Source of the DNA: Simmondsia chinensis
Taxonomy: Eukaryota; Streptophyta; Magnoliopsida; Caryophyllales; Simmondsiaceae
DNA: 64,000 nucleotides
Reading direction: 5' to 3'
Assembly: GCA_018398585.1 (NCBI GenBank)
Contig: JAGTTD010000010.1
Span: 5,845,501 to 5,909,500 of the forward strand
How positions within the stretch are numbered: position 1 is the stretch's first letter; each line of letters begins with the position of its first letter. A model generated the notes under the pieces. It made no database searches and was not told the origin of the DNA. It was given only the letters and a program-made list of their open reading frames with translations. This document shows positions 54,156 to 64,000 of the stretch, one piece after another. Both the position numbers and the translations under genes were made by a program.

Positions 54156-55947
54156 TATTTTTATTATTTATTTATTTATAAATTAATTTCTTTCTTTCTT
54201 TTCTTTTTATTTTTATCATTTATTTGTTTACTTAAATAATTTTGCCACCAAGTTAGGAACGCTATTGGGTTAGTAGATTGTCCTTACGTGCTTGAAATAA
54301 TTTATTTTGAGGAGGTCGCCTTAGATTTAGGCTGACTGTTAACTCTATGCTGCGTCTGCCTGAAGAAGTTAAACTTAACACTCATAGGAGGCAATCCAGC
54401 CTGTTATCTTTAGTTTCATTATTTACTTCAAAAAAAAAAAAAATATTTTTTATTGATCCCCCTTTACTTTTCAAGACTCTGTTTTTCCTACCCATTTGAT
54501 TACTTTGTTTCTTTGTTGTACTGGGCACTTGGAGTATCAATTTTTTTTATTGCTTTTGACAAGTTTGATTGGTCCGTCTGTCATGTTTGTCTTATTTTGT
54601 AGCTATGTTTCTTCAACCACCATTTTCGGATGTCCTTGACCACATCAGGTCAAGCTGACTTTATTCGATTAGCATACCTAATTACTCAGGTTGTCTCTTT
54701 CCTTCCTTTGCCTTCATTTATTTCTTTATTTATTGCATTGAGGATAAGTAATGTTTGGGTTTGTTGATGGTTTGAGTAGTTCAAACTTTTGCTGCCTTTT
54801 TAGTATGATTTAATTTAAATTAGTTGAACTTTTGCATAATTAGCTATGAATTTGTGTGGATTATATTTTGTTCAAATTTGGAAAATATCAAGAACTTTTA
54901 AACTTTAAGTAATGCGGTTATTCATAGATTCTACTGTTGTTTTCACTATTTTTTTCTTTAAACCGGTTTAAGAGTTTAAATCATTCGCTCTCAATCTTAT
55001 ACAAACCCTGCATATTATGTTTTATTAGTAAGAATAATTTTAGGAATTGACACTTGAGCGCCTTACTCTTGAAATTGATAAATCACCAGTCTATTCTTTT
55101 CTCCTAAATTCATTATTGGAAAAAAAAAAAAGAGGAAGAAAAAAGGAGAAAAAACAAAGAAGTACCAATGAATGTTGTAATCAGGTAAGTACCCGTGACT
55201 TCTTGGTTCTTGTAGTCCCTGTGTCTTGAGCAAGTAAACCCATAGGGGTGTCTTAACACCCGATACCCTAAGCCAACTAGATTGAGAGTTGACGATTGAA
55301 AGCTCGTTATATGTGCCATAGGGAAAGCTTAAGAAAAGTCAACTTCTGCAAGTCACCTTGATAAGCACTAATGCCTTATTTGAGTGAGATATTCGTCTAA
55401 GGTATGTTCTAGTAACTGCTTAGATTATGAATTCCTTTGAATCAAGCCATTAAGTTCGAGGAGTGCTCTTCACTCGGTGCCTTGAGTCAACTGAATCGGG
55501 AGTCACCAACTAACAACTCGTTACATGGGTCTTAGGGAGATAAGCCTAACCATAGGTCATTTCAAAAGAAAAAAGAAAGAAAAAGAGGGGAGGAAAAAAA
55601 AAAAGAGATAAAAAAACAGACTTGAGATTTCTATTTTGTTTAGGGGTAATTTGTTAGGGACATACATTCCTTTAGTTATTCTCACTAATCGTGTTAGATA
55701 TGCAACGTTTGGAGTAAGATAGAGGGAAAAGGTTTTAAACTTACTTATTAGTTGGAAGACTTAAATGGCGAAGCCTTTAACTAGAACTAGTATAATATCA
55801 TTACATGAGGATTCTTCTTTCTAGAGTTCCCTAGGAGATGGGTTTAGAAAATATTTTTCACAATTAATTTATGCAACCATAAGCCTGATTGATCCTTCCT
55901 ACTTTCAATTAGTTTGAATTGAGTCTTGCTTGAGGACATGAAAGTTT

Positions 55948-55961
55948 CAAGTTTGGGGATG
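55948..55961 (+). promoter_or_regulatory. Polypurine tract of the gypsy-like element
   Basis: CAAGTTTGGGGATG directly before the LTR start TGATTTGCC. The AAGTTTGGGG phrase is usual at this point in plant gypsy elements. Confidence 0.6.
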
Positions 55962-57240
55962 TGATTTGCCACGTATTTTATATGTTTTACAATACATTAA
56001 AGATATTTTAGGCTATTACATCTGTGTATTGCATAATTTATGTGTATTTAAGCTTGGAACACGTCAGAGTAAGGTTATCTTGAAAAGTGGTGAAGAACGT
56101 GCTAAAACGGACAAATTGACAGACTATTTTGAGAAACCCGACCATGTGTGGAGAAATTACCCATTGGGGTCAAGATTCTGCTTTCAAATTTTGCATTTTT
56201 AGGTCCCTTTACAATGGGTCATGAATTAGGTTGTGAAATGGGTCATAAATTGGGCCCTTAGGGCACGCAATGCACCTTTATAAATAAGAGAGGATGACCT
56301 AATTGTTTCCCACTTTTTGTTCTCTATTCACTTTTCCTCCCTCCTCGAGCTGCCAAGTGAGACCCGTTCTCACAAAGGCCAAAGCACAAGTGGTCGGAGT
56401 ACGGGGTAATCGAAGCAAGAGCCAAGTCAACACCGATCAATGGAATTTATCAATCCATGAGTTTTCTTTCCCTTTTCCCTTTTGAATTAGTGATTTGTAA
56501 AACTTTCATGAAGGAGTAAATTCATAGTTTAGGGGTAAAAGACGAGTAGCCGTTCGGATCCTAAATTCATGTTTTATTTTTTATAACACCTTTTGTTATA
56601 CTACTTCTGCATCCCTGTTGGGAGTTTAATATTTTGAGATTGGTTTTGTTATTATGTATTTGTAGCCATACTTTGATTTCCAATTGTATTCGCGTGTTGT
56701 CTTGTGCTTGTAACTTAGACTATAGTATAACAAATTCTTCATGAGTGGTCAGGGTTGAGGTTGTACACAATCCTGAACACAATCTTTTATACAATTAATA
56801 CTTAATTAGGTGTGATAAAGGAATTTGTTAGTGTTATTAAGATAATTCATGCTACACGTGAAAAGATGAGTTATGCCCTTAGGCTAGTTCATTACCCTAA
56901 GCCCTAATTGAATAGGTGTGTTAAAGGAATTTGGTAGTGCTATTGGAATAATCTATGCTAAACCTAGAATGATAAGATGGGTTATGCCCTTAGACTAATT
57001 CATTACCTAAGCTCTAATTTAATGTTAATCTAGGTTAGAGCTTGTAGCCTAAACCTTTTAAGTCATTTTTGTGACAAAATATAATGAAGGGATCCGAGTT
57101 TAACTAACCTGAATCCAGACTCTAAACTAACTTTGATCGATTGACAACTTTAATTTATCTTTTGATTCTTTTAACTTATTTACAAACTCATTCCTTCAAC
57201 AAAATTGAATTTCAGTCAAAATAAGTATGTGGATGCACCA
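55962..57240 (+). repeat. 3' LTR of the gypsy-like element
   Basis: Starts TGATTTGCCACG. A TATAAATAAGAG box at 56279-56290 could be the promoter. A unit of about 125 bp around aggtgtgttaaaggaatttg is duplicated (56813-56935 and 56936-57060). The right end is uncertain. Confidence 0.5.
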
Positions 57241-57306
57241 TACATAGGAGTTATCATTGGTACATTATATGACCCTAAACATACTCAACTCAAGTAAGAC
57301 AAGTTC

Positions 57307-57624
57307 AATTGGGGCGAATGGTGTTGCTCTTTTAAAGCCCTGGAACCACTGGTAGCTAAATTTCAAGCTATTCGTGGAGCTTTCTTCCATGCCATAGAAT
57401 CGGGTTGGAAGAATGTGTCGATCGAGTCAGATAGCTTGTAAGCGGTAAATATTTTGAATCAAAAATCGCCCCCCTAGTTATCTCTCCTAATAGTGCAAGA
57501 CATATACCAAGTTAGGGTAATTTTGAATGTATAGTTTTTTGCTGGGTTCCTCGTGATTATAATTGAGTGGCCCATGTGGGGGCTAAGTTATGTTTTGATC
57601 ATGGATGTAATCATAATAGGTGGG
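57307..57624 (+). pseudogene. LINE ORF2 C-terminal RNase H remnant (left part)
   Basis: Reads FQAIRGAFFHAIESGW-like and NVSIESDSL, then FCWVPRDYN and VAHVGAKLCFDHG, the RNase H (RVT_3) end of plant L1 ORF2. The LINE starts at 57307 after a target duplication (taagacaagttc at 57295-57306, tgagacaagttc at 60974-60985) and continues at 60859 beyond the inserted LTR array. It is 5'-truncated, as is usual for LINEs. Confidence 0.8.
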
Positions 57625-57918
57625 TGATACAATAATTGTAGTTGTATCCACAATTAGGGTTAGATTTAGGGATAGATTGAAGAAAGAGAGTTAGATGAGA
57701 AGAAGAAAGAGATGAGAAGGAGATGAGAGAGAAAGTAATAGATGAGAAATGATATTTTCTTGTATTTTCTTCCTTTCTTTCCATACAACTCCCCAATTTA
57801 TACTAATTCATACACTTCAAACAACCAATCTCTAGAGCCTTCTAGAACCCTACAACAACCTACTCTAGAACCTTCTAGAACCCGAGCCAAAGCATTGCTA
57901 TTATTATTACATGTAACA
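57625..57918 (-). repeat. LTR 1 of the tandem array
   Basis: TGATACAATAATTG to TACATGTAACA, 294 bp. A purine tract (AGGGGGCGGTAA, minus) follows inside. The ends recall those of the compound element at 48528-51556. Confidence 0.85.
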
Positions 57919-59138
57919 TTACCGCCCCCTGAAGAACTTCATTGCCCACAAGGAAGAAAATTGGAAAAAACAGAGGCACATCACCTAATTGGCCTGCCAC
58001 GGAATAGCCTCAAACGAACGGTCCAACCACCTAACCAGAATCTGAATGGCAGTGGCGGTGCGCTGTGGAACAAGACGACGACCTAAAATTGCTTCGGAAA
58101 CCCAGTGCAGGAATGGGATGTGTGGTATAAGAAGAAGCACCGGACAAGGCATGGCAAGATATGTGTGGACTCTTTGCTAATGGTGGAGCACCCAGGTCCA
58201 AAAGCCGGATCATCATCCTCGGGCTCAGTGACGGTGCCCAAAATCATCTTTAACTGGGGTTTCTTGACTTTGCAAATTTTATGTGGCTCGGAAAGAAAGG
58301 TGCATTACAAAAGAAACTAAGGCCTTTCTCCCGATGATCTTCAATCTTGGCTGTCGAGATCGTACAACCCTCACGTTTAAGACTACGGAATCCCATGCCA
58401 GAGTTAACAAAAAGAACGAACATCCAACCCAGCATCTGGGAAATGTACCTCCAAAGCAGACAGGTTACGAAAGGAAGTCGATCGAGAAGAACCATCCACA
58501 GACACGGCTATAGCGGAAAGCAAATGAGCTTCCTGTAAGCGAGCCAATTTCATGGCTTGTTATAACTTGCTAGGTTGTAGAATCAACATCGGGTACTGAA
58601 TAGAGTCCGTTAAGCCAATTACAAAACAGGAAACCAAGTGTGCTTCGGAAAGCACTAATTGCTCAAATTGCGTTTCGTGGTTTGACGTAATTTCATCAAA
58701 TTAGCCATCGGATCTTCATGACTTTGACCAAAACGCTGAGTTAACAATGTTGAATATTCACACCACAAATCCTCCTCAATCGGCCATGTTAGGGTTTTAA
58801 TAAATGCACGATGCCACTCAAGATCATCATCCTCAAGATGCATAGAGGCTAATTTGACTTGTGCCGAAGGAGGAATATTATCAATTGCAAAGAATTGTTC
58901 TATTTCCACTCCCAATTCTTGACTTCAAGACCACTGGAAAAACGAGAAAAATCAATCTTGGACAAACGAGTATGAAATTGATAAGAAGTGGTGGAAGTTT
59001 CTATACCAGACACCAGAACCGAGGTGGTTACCAGATTAATTGGTAGATCAGACGGCCGAACAAGAAGGCCGTTGCCCTAGTGTTGATGCTGCTGAAGCTT
59101 GCGAAGAATATCCATCAACTTGCTCTGATACCAAATAA
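57919..59138 (-). pseudogene. Interior 1: gypsy-type gag and protease-region remnant
   Basis: Gag reads IEQFFAIDNIPPSAQVKLAS, MHLEDDDLEWHRAFIKT and YSTLLTQRFGQSHEDPMANL (58655-58915), the retrotrans_gag block. Nearer the 3' end LDLGAPPLAKSPHISCHALS (58140-58205) is the pre-protease block of the type ISLHAL. Stops and frame changes are frequent. No RT is present. Confidence 0.78.
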
Positions 59139-59385
59139 TGCGAAGATGAATTAGGGTTTGAGAAAAGAAGAAAGAGATTAAAAGGAGATGAGAGAGAGAA
59201 AGCAATAGATGAGAAAAGATTTTTTCTTGTTTTTTCTTCTTTTCTTTCCATACAACTCCCCTATTTATACTAATTCATACACTTCAAATAACCAATCTCT
59301 AGAACCTTCTAGAACCCTCCAACAACCTACTCTAGAACCTTCTAGAACCCGAGCCTAAGCATTGCTATTATTATTACATGTAACA
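59139..59385 (-). repeat. LTR 2 (shared middle LTR) of the tandem array
   Basis: 247 bp. Its left end reads TGCGAAGATGAATTAGGG, so the outer 40 bp differ from LTR 1. Confidence 0.8.
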
Positions 59386-60626
59386 TTACCGCCCCCTGAA
59401 GAACTTCCTTGCCCACAAGGAAGAAAATTGGACAAAACAGAGGCACATTACCTAATTGGCCTGCCACGGAATAGCCTCAAACGGACGGTCCAGCCACCTG
59501 ACCAGAATATGAATGGCAGTGGTGGCGCACTGTGGAACAAGATGACGACCTAAAATTGCTTCGGAAACCCAGTGCAGGAATGGGATGTGCGGTATAAGAA
59601 GAAGCACCGGACAAGGCATGGCACGATATGTGTGGACTCTTTGCTAACGGTGGAGCACCCAGGTCCAAAACCAAGTCACCCGGATCATCATCCTCGGGCT
59701 CAGCGATGGTGCCCGAAATCATCTTTAACATGGGCTTCTTGACTTTGCAAATTTCATGTGGCTCGGAAAGAAAGGTGCATTACAAAAGAAACAAAAGGCC
59801 TTTCTCCCGACGATCTTCAGTCACGGCCGTCGAGATCGTACGACCCTCACGTTTAAGACTACGGAATCCCATGCCAAAGTCAACAGAAAGAACGAACATC
59901 CGACCCAGCATCCTGGAAATGTACCACCAAAGTAGACCAGTTACGAAAGCAAGTCGATCGAGACGAACCATCCACGGACACAGCCATAGTGGAAAGTAAA
60001 TGAGCTTCCTATAAGCGAGCCAATTTCATTGCTTGTTATAACTTGCTAGGTGGAAGCATCAACACCGAATAGTGAATAGAGTCTGTTAAGCCAGTTACAA
60101 AATCAGAAACCAAGTGTGCTTCGGACAGACTTAAACGAGGCACTAATCGCTCAAATTGCGTTTCCTGGTTTGACATAATTTCATCAAATTAGCCATCGGA
60201 TCTTCATGACTTTGACCGAAACGCTGAGTTAACAATGTTGAATATTCACACCACAAAACCTCCTCAATCGGCCATGTTAGGGTTTTAATAAATGCATGAT
60301 GACACTCAAGAGCATCGTCCTCAAGATGCATAGAGGCTAATTTGACTTTTGCCGAAGGAGGAATATTATCAATTGCTAAGAATTGTTCTATTTTCCACAC
60401 TCAATTCTTGAATTTAAGACCACTAAAAAACGAGGGAAATCAATCTTGGACAAACGAGTATGAAATTGATAAGAAGTGGTGGAAGTTTCTATACCAGACA
60501 CCAGAACCGATGTGGTTACCGGATTAATTGGTAGATCAGACATCCGAACTAGAAGGTCGTTGCCCTAGTGTTGATGCTGCTGAAGCTCGCGAAGAATATC
60601 CATCATCTTGCTCTGATACCAAATGA
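59386..60626 (-). pseudogene. Interior 2: gypsy-type gag and protease-region remnant
   Basis: Homologous to interior 1 along its length. Gag is at 60143-60400 with a few different residues (MHLEDDALECHHAFIKT, where a conserved Trp has become Cys); the pre-protease block LVLDLGAPPLAKSPHISCHA is at 59600-59680. A PBS lies at the right end (near 60610-60622). Confidence 0.78.
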
Positions 60627-60858
60627 TGTGTCAATTATAGACACGTCAAAGGAATAAAGATGAATTAGGGTTTGAGAAAGAAGAAAGAGATTAGAAGGAG
60701 AAGAGAGAGAGAAAGTAATAGATGAGAAGAGATATTTTCTTGTAATAGATTAGAGATATTTTCTTCCAATTTCTAGAACCTTCTAGAACCTCCAACAACC
60801 TACTCTAGAACCTTCTAGAACCCGAGCCTAAGCATTGCTATTATTATTACATGTAACA
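60627..60858 (-). repeat. LTR 3 of the tandem array
   Basis: TGTGTCAATTATAGAC to TACATGTAACA, about 232 bp, with an internal gap against the other two copies near 60755 and an extra front of about 30 bp. Confidence 0.78.
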
Positions 60859-60973
60859 TTGGGCTAACCCACCCCCTGAACTAGCTGATGTAATTTTGCG
60901 TGATGCTATTTAGTCTTCTATGGCCTGTTGACCAGGTTGTTTGATTAAAAAAAAAAAAAAAAAGAAGAAGAAG
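60859..60973 (+). pseudogene. LINE ORF2 end, 3' UTR and poly(A)
   Basis: ANPPPELADVILRDAI and a stop complete the LINE ORF2 interrupted at 57624. Then a 3' UTR of about 40 bp and an A-run at 60949-60963. The right copy of the 12-bp target duplication follows at 60974-60985. Confidence 0.8.
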
Positions 60974-60985
60974 TGAGACAAGTTC

Positions 60986-61489
60986 TTGCCTAGGTGACTC
61001 AAGCTCAAACCTAAGCAAGCTTGCAGAAGTTATATTGAGTTTCAGTTAGAAGCATAAATGAAATTAATTAGCTTGGAGCTCGTCAGGCTTGGTATGAGCT
61101 TACCCAAATAAGCAAGCTTTGACCTGAGTCCGAACTGACCAAAGATTACCTTGCACAAATGAGCTCGTGTCTAAAATATTTGGGCTCTATTGACTTGACT
61201 TATTTACATTATTAATAATAACAGTAATACCAGCCACTATTTGTTAAGGTTGTGGAGTTTTGTTTGAGTTGGCAAACTATTATGAACCAACCTATTGGAC
61301 CCTTTTTTTATGTTTCTGCCTTAACCCAAAAATAAATTTAAAATTATTAGGATCTAAACCCAAAATAACTCAGTATAAAATTGGCTTATTCGAGTTTGTT
61401 TCGAAATTTGAAATGACCCATCTCAATTTTGATTATGCTTCAAATTAGCCTGACTCATGTTGGCCCAGGATCCAAACAAGACCCAACTT
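60986..61489. other. Non-coding DNA
   Basis: Degenerate gagctcg/aagcttg-rich sequence without a gene. Confidence 0.4.
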
Positions 61490-61848
61490 GTAACTCAACA
61501 AGACCCACCACCAGTCTACGCCTCCATCCACCTCCACCTCCACCTCTGTCCTCAACCTCCATCCACCTTCGTCCTCAGCCTCCGTCCACCTCCGTCTCTG
61601 TTGTCCACCTCCAGCGACCTCCATATCCGGGTCCAACCACAGTTCCAATTTCTTTTTTTTTTTTTTTGGGGGGGGGAGGGGGGGGGGATCTTTGTCTTCC
61701 CCCTGCCCACACCGCCTTTACCGCCGTCCAGTGTACACCATGCGTCGCTTCAGGTCTCCTACGCACCAGCTCCACCGCTCGACCGTCGAGTTTCTCTAGT
61801 TCTCCCCGCCTCCGTGTGGTTCCAGACCACCACACCAAAGCACTGTCC

Positions 61849-61888
<40 letters not shown>

Positions 61889-62568
61889 AGTTAATTCTTC
61901 TTTTTTTCATTTTCTTTTTTGTTTTGTTTAGCATAAATGGGTTCCCCTCAATGAACCCTTTTGTCCCGAACCAGACAAACCCTCATGTGATAACACCACT
62001 CCTGTGCCAGTGCCCGCTCTCCCCGCTGATCCGATGCAGCTGGGTTCGGATTTTGTTTCGTTGATGTGAACCACCTGACCCACCAATAGTTGACGCTCCC
62101 AGACGATGTAATTCCTCAAGAGGCCTCCAGGCGACTTGTCGTCTCGCATCCGCATTTCTGGATTTTCTTTCCCCTTTCTTGTGTTGTGGGCTCGGTACCC
62201 CTCCTGTCTGCTCCTGCCTGGTACCTTGCTCGCACTGCGGGAGGGGGGGGGGGGGATTTTCCCCTCCTGTCCTCCACCCTCTCTGAGGTCGTCGTGTCAT
62301 CTCTTGTATGGTGTTTCTGGGTGTGTATCTACTTCGGCTCCATCCGCTGCCATGCTTGTTCTAGTTTCCTCCTGTGTTTGTGTTTTCTTTTCCCAGTGTT
62401 GTTGTTTTTTGGGTGCCTGTTGTTTTTCCAGTTTGTTTTGGTCTTTTTTTGTACCTACTACTGTTCACGGTGTGGCTAAGGACTTGCTTAGTCAAGTTCC
62501 CGACATATATTTTTCGGCTATGCCGATAATTAAAAAAAAAAAAAAAAAAAAAAAAAGAGAGGGGTAAT
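61490..62568 (+). mobile_element. GC-rich poly(A)-ended retroposon, probably LINE-derived
   Basis: A CT-rich, ATG-poor sequence that looks like a LINE 5' UTR, followed by a 3' UTR-like part ending ttttcggctatgccgataat and an A-run of about 24 (62532-62555). It carries a 39-C run (61850-61888) and G-runs at 61667-61687 and 62243-62255. Frames on both strands are low-complexity (poly-Pro, poly-Gly) and not credible genes. No target duplication was found. Confidence 0.5.
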
Positions 62569-62699
62569 TCATTATTTAAAAAAAAAAATAACTAATGAAT
62601 TAGGATCATTTATCAACATATATGCTTATCATACAATTATTTCTCCAATTTTTACATAATGCCCTATCGAGCTGTCTTCTCGCATAAGGATAAAACAAC

Positions 62700-62816
62700 A
62701 AATCTAGTGTCTTACGGGCTTCTACCTGAGCAAGGTCGCAGGGGGAGGCGGGGGTATGATTTACACAACCTTATCCCTTTAAGATGCTAGCCCAAAGAGA
62801 GGCTGTGTTCGCAGGT
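62700..62816 (-). mobile_element. Diverged SINE/RTE-tail-like fragment
   Basis: On the minus strand: gaacctgcgaacacagcctc, then GGGATAAGGTTGTGTAAATC and a CCCCGCCTCCCCCTGCGACC block. This parallels the tail blocks of the other copies, but there is no TTG end or duplication. Confidence 0.5.
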
Positions 62817-62973
62817 TCCAAATCCTAGAAACAAAAGCAAAAAACAAACCGCAGGTAAAAAGTAAAAAAGTAAAAAATAAGTAAACAACAAGGTAGAGGA
62901 ACAAGGATGCAGTAGGGCAACAAGCAGTAAAAAACCAGTAACCATCTATAACAAAAGTGCAGCAATACACATG

Positions 62974-62974
<1 letters not shown>

Positions 62975-63004
<30 letters not shown>
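62975..63004. repeat. (TA)n microsatellite
   Basis: About 15 uninterrupted TA units. Confidence 0.95.
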
Positions 63005-63008
<4 letters not shown>

Positions 63009-64000
63009 ATATGAAAAATTATCTTTGTTTGTATCAGAAGACCTTTTAAATTAAGCTTGAAAAGCATCTTTGATATCTAAGAACATCGTACGACAGGATG
63101 TTATGATATTTACAAAAGTTTTCATGATTTTTAATCGCTGGTAATTTCCCGTTGTAGTCTCCTAGTCATTTATAAAGAGTTTTGCTTGTTGTGGTCAAGA
63201 GTCGTAAAAAAATAAGCATATTTTTTGTACTACATAATGATCTTGTATTCAAGTGGAGCCAAAGCTAAGCTTTAGAAACTTTTTCATAATAATCAGTTCA
63301 ATGATCTTTGTTACTAGGTTTGACTCGATCTATTAGTCAAATTGAGCTGGGTTGATCTCATTAATGAGCAGAGTTGAGATCATTAACTGGCAGAGTCATT
63401 ATTCATTTGAATAAAACTTACAATTGAGTCAAGCTCACTATGAAGTTGAGTCATTTGAGCAACTAATGAATCATCATCAATTCACTATCAAGCTAATATT
63501 GAGTAGTAAATTTTCATATTGTATATTTAATTAGTTCTTAGCAAGTTGGTAAAAAACATTTAATGAGCTCCCAACGAACCCTTAACAATTAATGATAAGG
63601 TGTTTTTAAACTTTAATAAGCCAAGCGCTCACTCAAACTCAACTTATCAAGTTTATTAAACTCGAAATATGTCGATTTACTTATCTAGTCGTTAAATCAA
63701 ATATGAATGAGCTTTTATATGACCCCAACACGAGTATAGCTTATTTAACGTAGCTTCCTTACAATCATATATTTTATGTTTCGAATTTTAATCATATACT
63801 ATTAATTTTCATTTTTGCCATACTAGTTAAATCAAAAGATGTTTTTAAAATTCCAATTTAATAATACATTGCGTAAATATCGATGATATTTATTAAATTT
63901 TGTAAATCCCGACTACCTTTACTGAGGCATATTTTTTGAAACTTTGCAGTTTAAAAATATGGGGGTAATATGGGCTAAGATTTTAAACCTCAAACAAAAA
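63005..64000. other. Non-coding AT-rich DNA
   Basis: Nothing supported. 63300-63700 contains repeated gagtcaagctc/attgagctggg-like motifs of the sort found in old hAT-like or LTR debris. Confidence 0.4.

Larger units (their letters stand above)
53430..57240 (+). mobile_element. Degraded non-coding Ty3/gypsy-like LTR element
   Basis: Direct repeats: 53430-53710 against 55962-56260 (shared ggctattacat, gcataatttatgtgtattta, agactattttgagaa and gaaattacccatt-type blocks). A polypurine tract CAAGTTTGGGGATG lies directly before the right copy, giving plus orientation. The interior has no coding sequence; 55190-55600 shows repeated phrases (agtcaactgaatcgggagtc types) seen in the non-coding ends of Athila/Tat-like elements. 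The right LTR seems to run to about 57240, but its end is not defined. Confidence 0.55.
57625..60858 (-). mobile_element. Tandem gag-only LTR array: LTR-int-LTR-int-LTR
   Basis: Three LTRs in the same orientation (57625-57918, 59139-59385, 60627-60858) with two homologous interiors of about 1.2 kb. PBS sites (TTGGTATCAGAGC, minus) lie inside the second and third LTR. GTGGG (57620-57624) and TTGGG (60859-60863) flank the array, and the LINE frame resumes across it (RW joined to ANPPPELADVILRDAI). Such arrays arise by LTR-LTR unequal recombination after one insertion. Confidence 0.8.

Noticed and set aside
55113..55319. Minus-strand ORF near 55.2 kb
   Set aside because: It lies in the non-coding interior of a gypsy-like element and has a poly-Phe end from an A-run.
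61445..62567. Several long frames on both strands rich in Pro, Gly or Ser
   Set aside because: They are translations of CT-rich and homopolymer sequence (39-C run, G-runs) in a retroposon. Frames overlap on both strands and show no domain.

Overview
The window looks like nuclear DNA from a flowering plant, probably a eudicot. It is AT-rich and full of nested, decayed plant transposons: Ty1/copia, Ty3/gypsy, gag-only LTR elements, L1- and RTE-type LINEs, a SINE, MULE, hAT and PIF/Harbinger-like elements. It also holds a split DC1-domain host gene with a plant-type intron. There is no bacterial-style gene organisation. The species cannot be named from the sequence.

Layout. 1-974: AT-rich DNA and a scrap that may belong to a LINE. 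974-5929: a complete but dead copia element (minus strand) with two LTRs, PBS, PPT and gag-PR-INT-RT-RH remnants; a LINE ORF1-like scrap follows at 6150-6440. 6781-7249: a MITE candidate. 7484-8640: the 5' end of a second copia element (plus). 8660-16048: a Ty3/gypsy chromovirus-like element (minus) with RT, RNase H and protease remnants but no visible integrase, itself invaded by a 3.2-kb gag-only LTR element (12399-15606). 16049-17975: a degraded L1 LINE, interrupted by a SINE with a 5S-rRNA-derived head. 18-21 kb: AT-rich DNA with one small retroposed tail. 21660-22500: the only likely host gene, a DC1 (C1-like zinc finger) gene with one intron and one in-frame stop.

23964-24708: a MULE with a perfect 9-bp target duplication carrying a fragment of a plant-mobile-domain (PMD) gene. 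24.9-26.6 kb: two TIR elements and a 5'-truncated RTE LINE. 28.4-33.1 kb: a MULE with a mudrA-type transposase gene and a six-exon PMD gene, both minus and both broken. 33556-47345: one old copia element stretched to about 14 kb by later insertions: a hAT (746 bp), a full-length RTE LINE (4.2 kb, 15-bp TSD), two tiny RTE/SINE tail insertions (106 and 27 bp) and a 5.3-kb non-coding LTR element that contains a gypsy solo LTR.

48528-51556 is the most unusual structure: three LTRs and two internal regions in opposite orientations, flanked as one unit by TAATT. Its intact 318-codon ORF has a coiled-coil-like N-terminus and an RRM resembling plant polypyrimidine-tract-binding proteins. 51748-52686 is a hAT with an 8-bp TSD. 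53430-57240 is a degraded gypsy-like element with a nested MITE. 57307-60973 is a 5'-truncated LINE tail interrupted by a tandem LTR-int-LTR-int-LTR gag element. 61.5-62.6 kb is a GC-rich, poly(A)-ended retroposon.

Apart from the DC1 gene, nothing here forms a host pathway. The genes are mobile-element genes, mostly inactivated, and the value of the window lies in the insertion order and in a few unusual element architectures.
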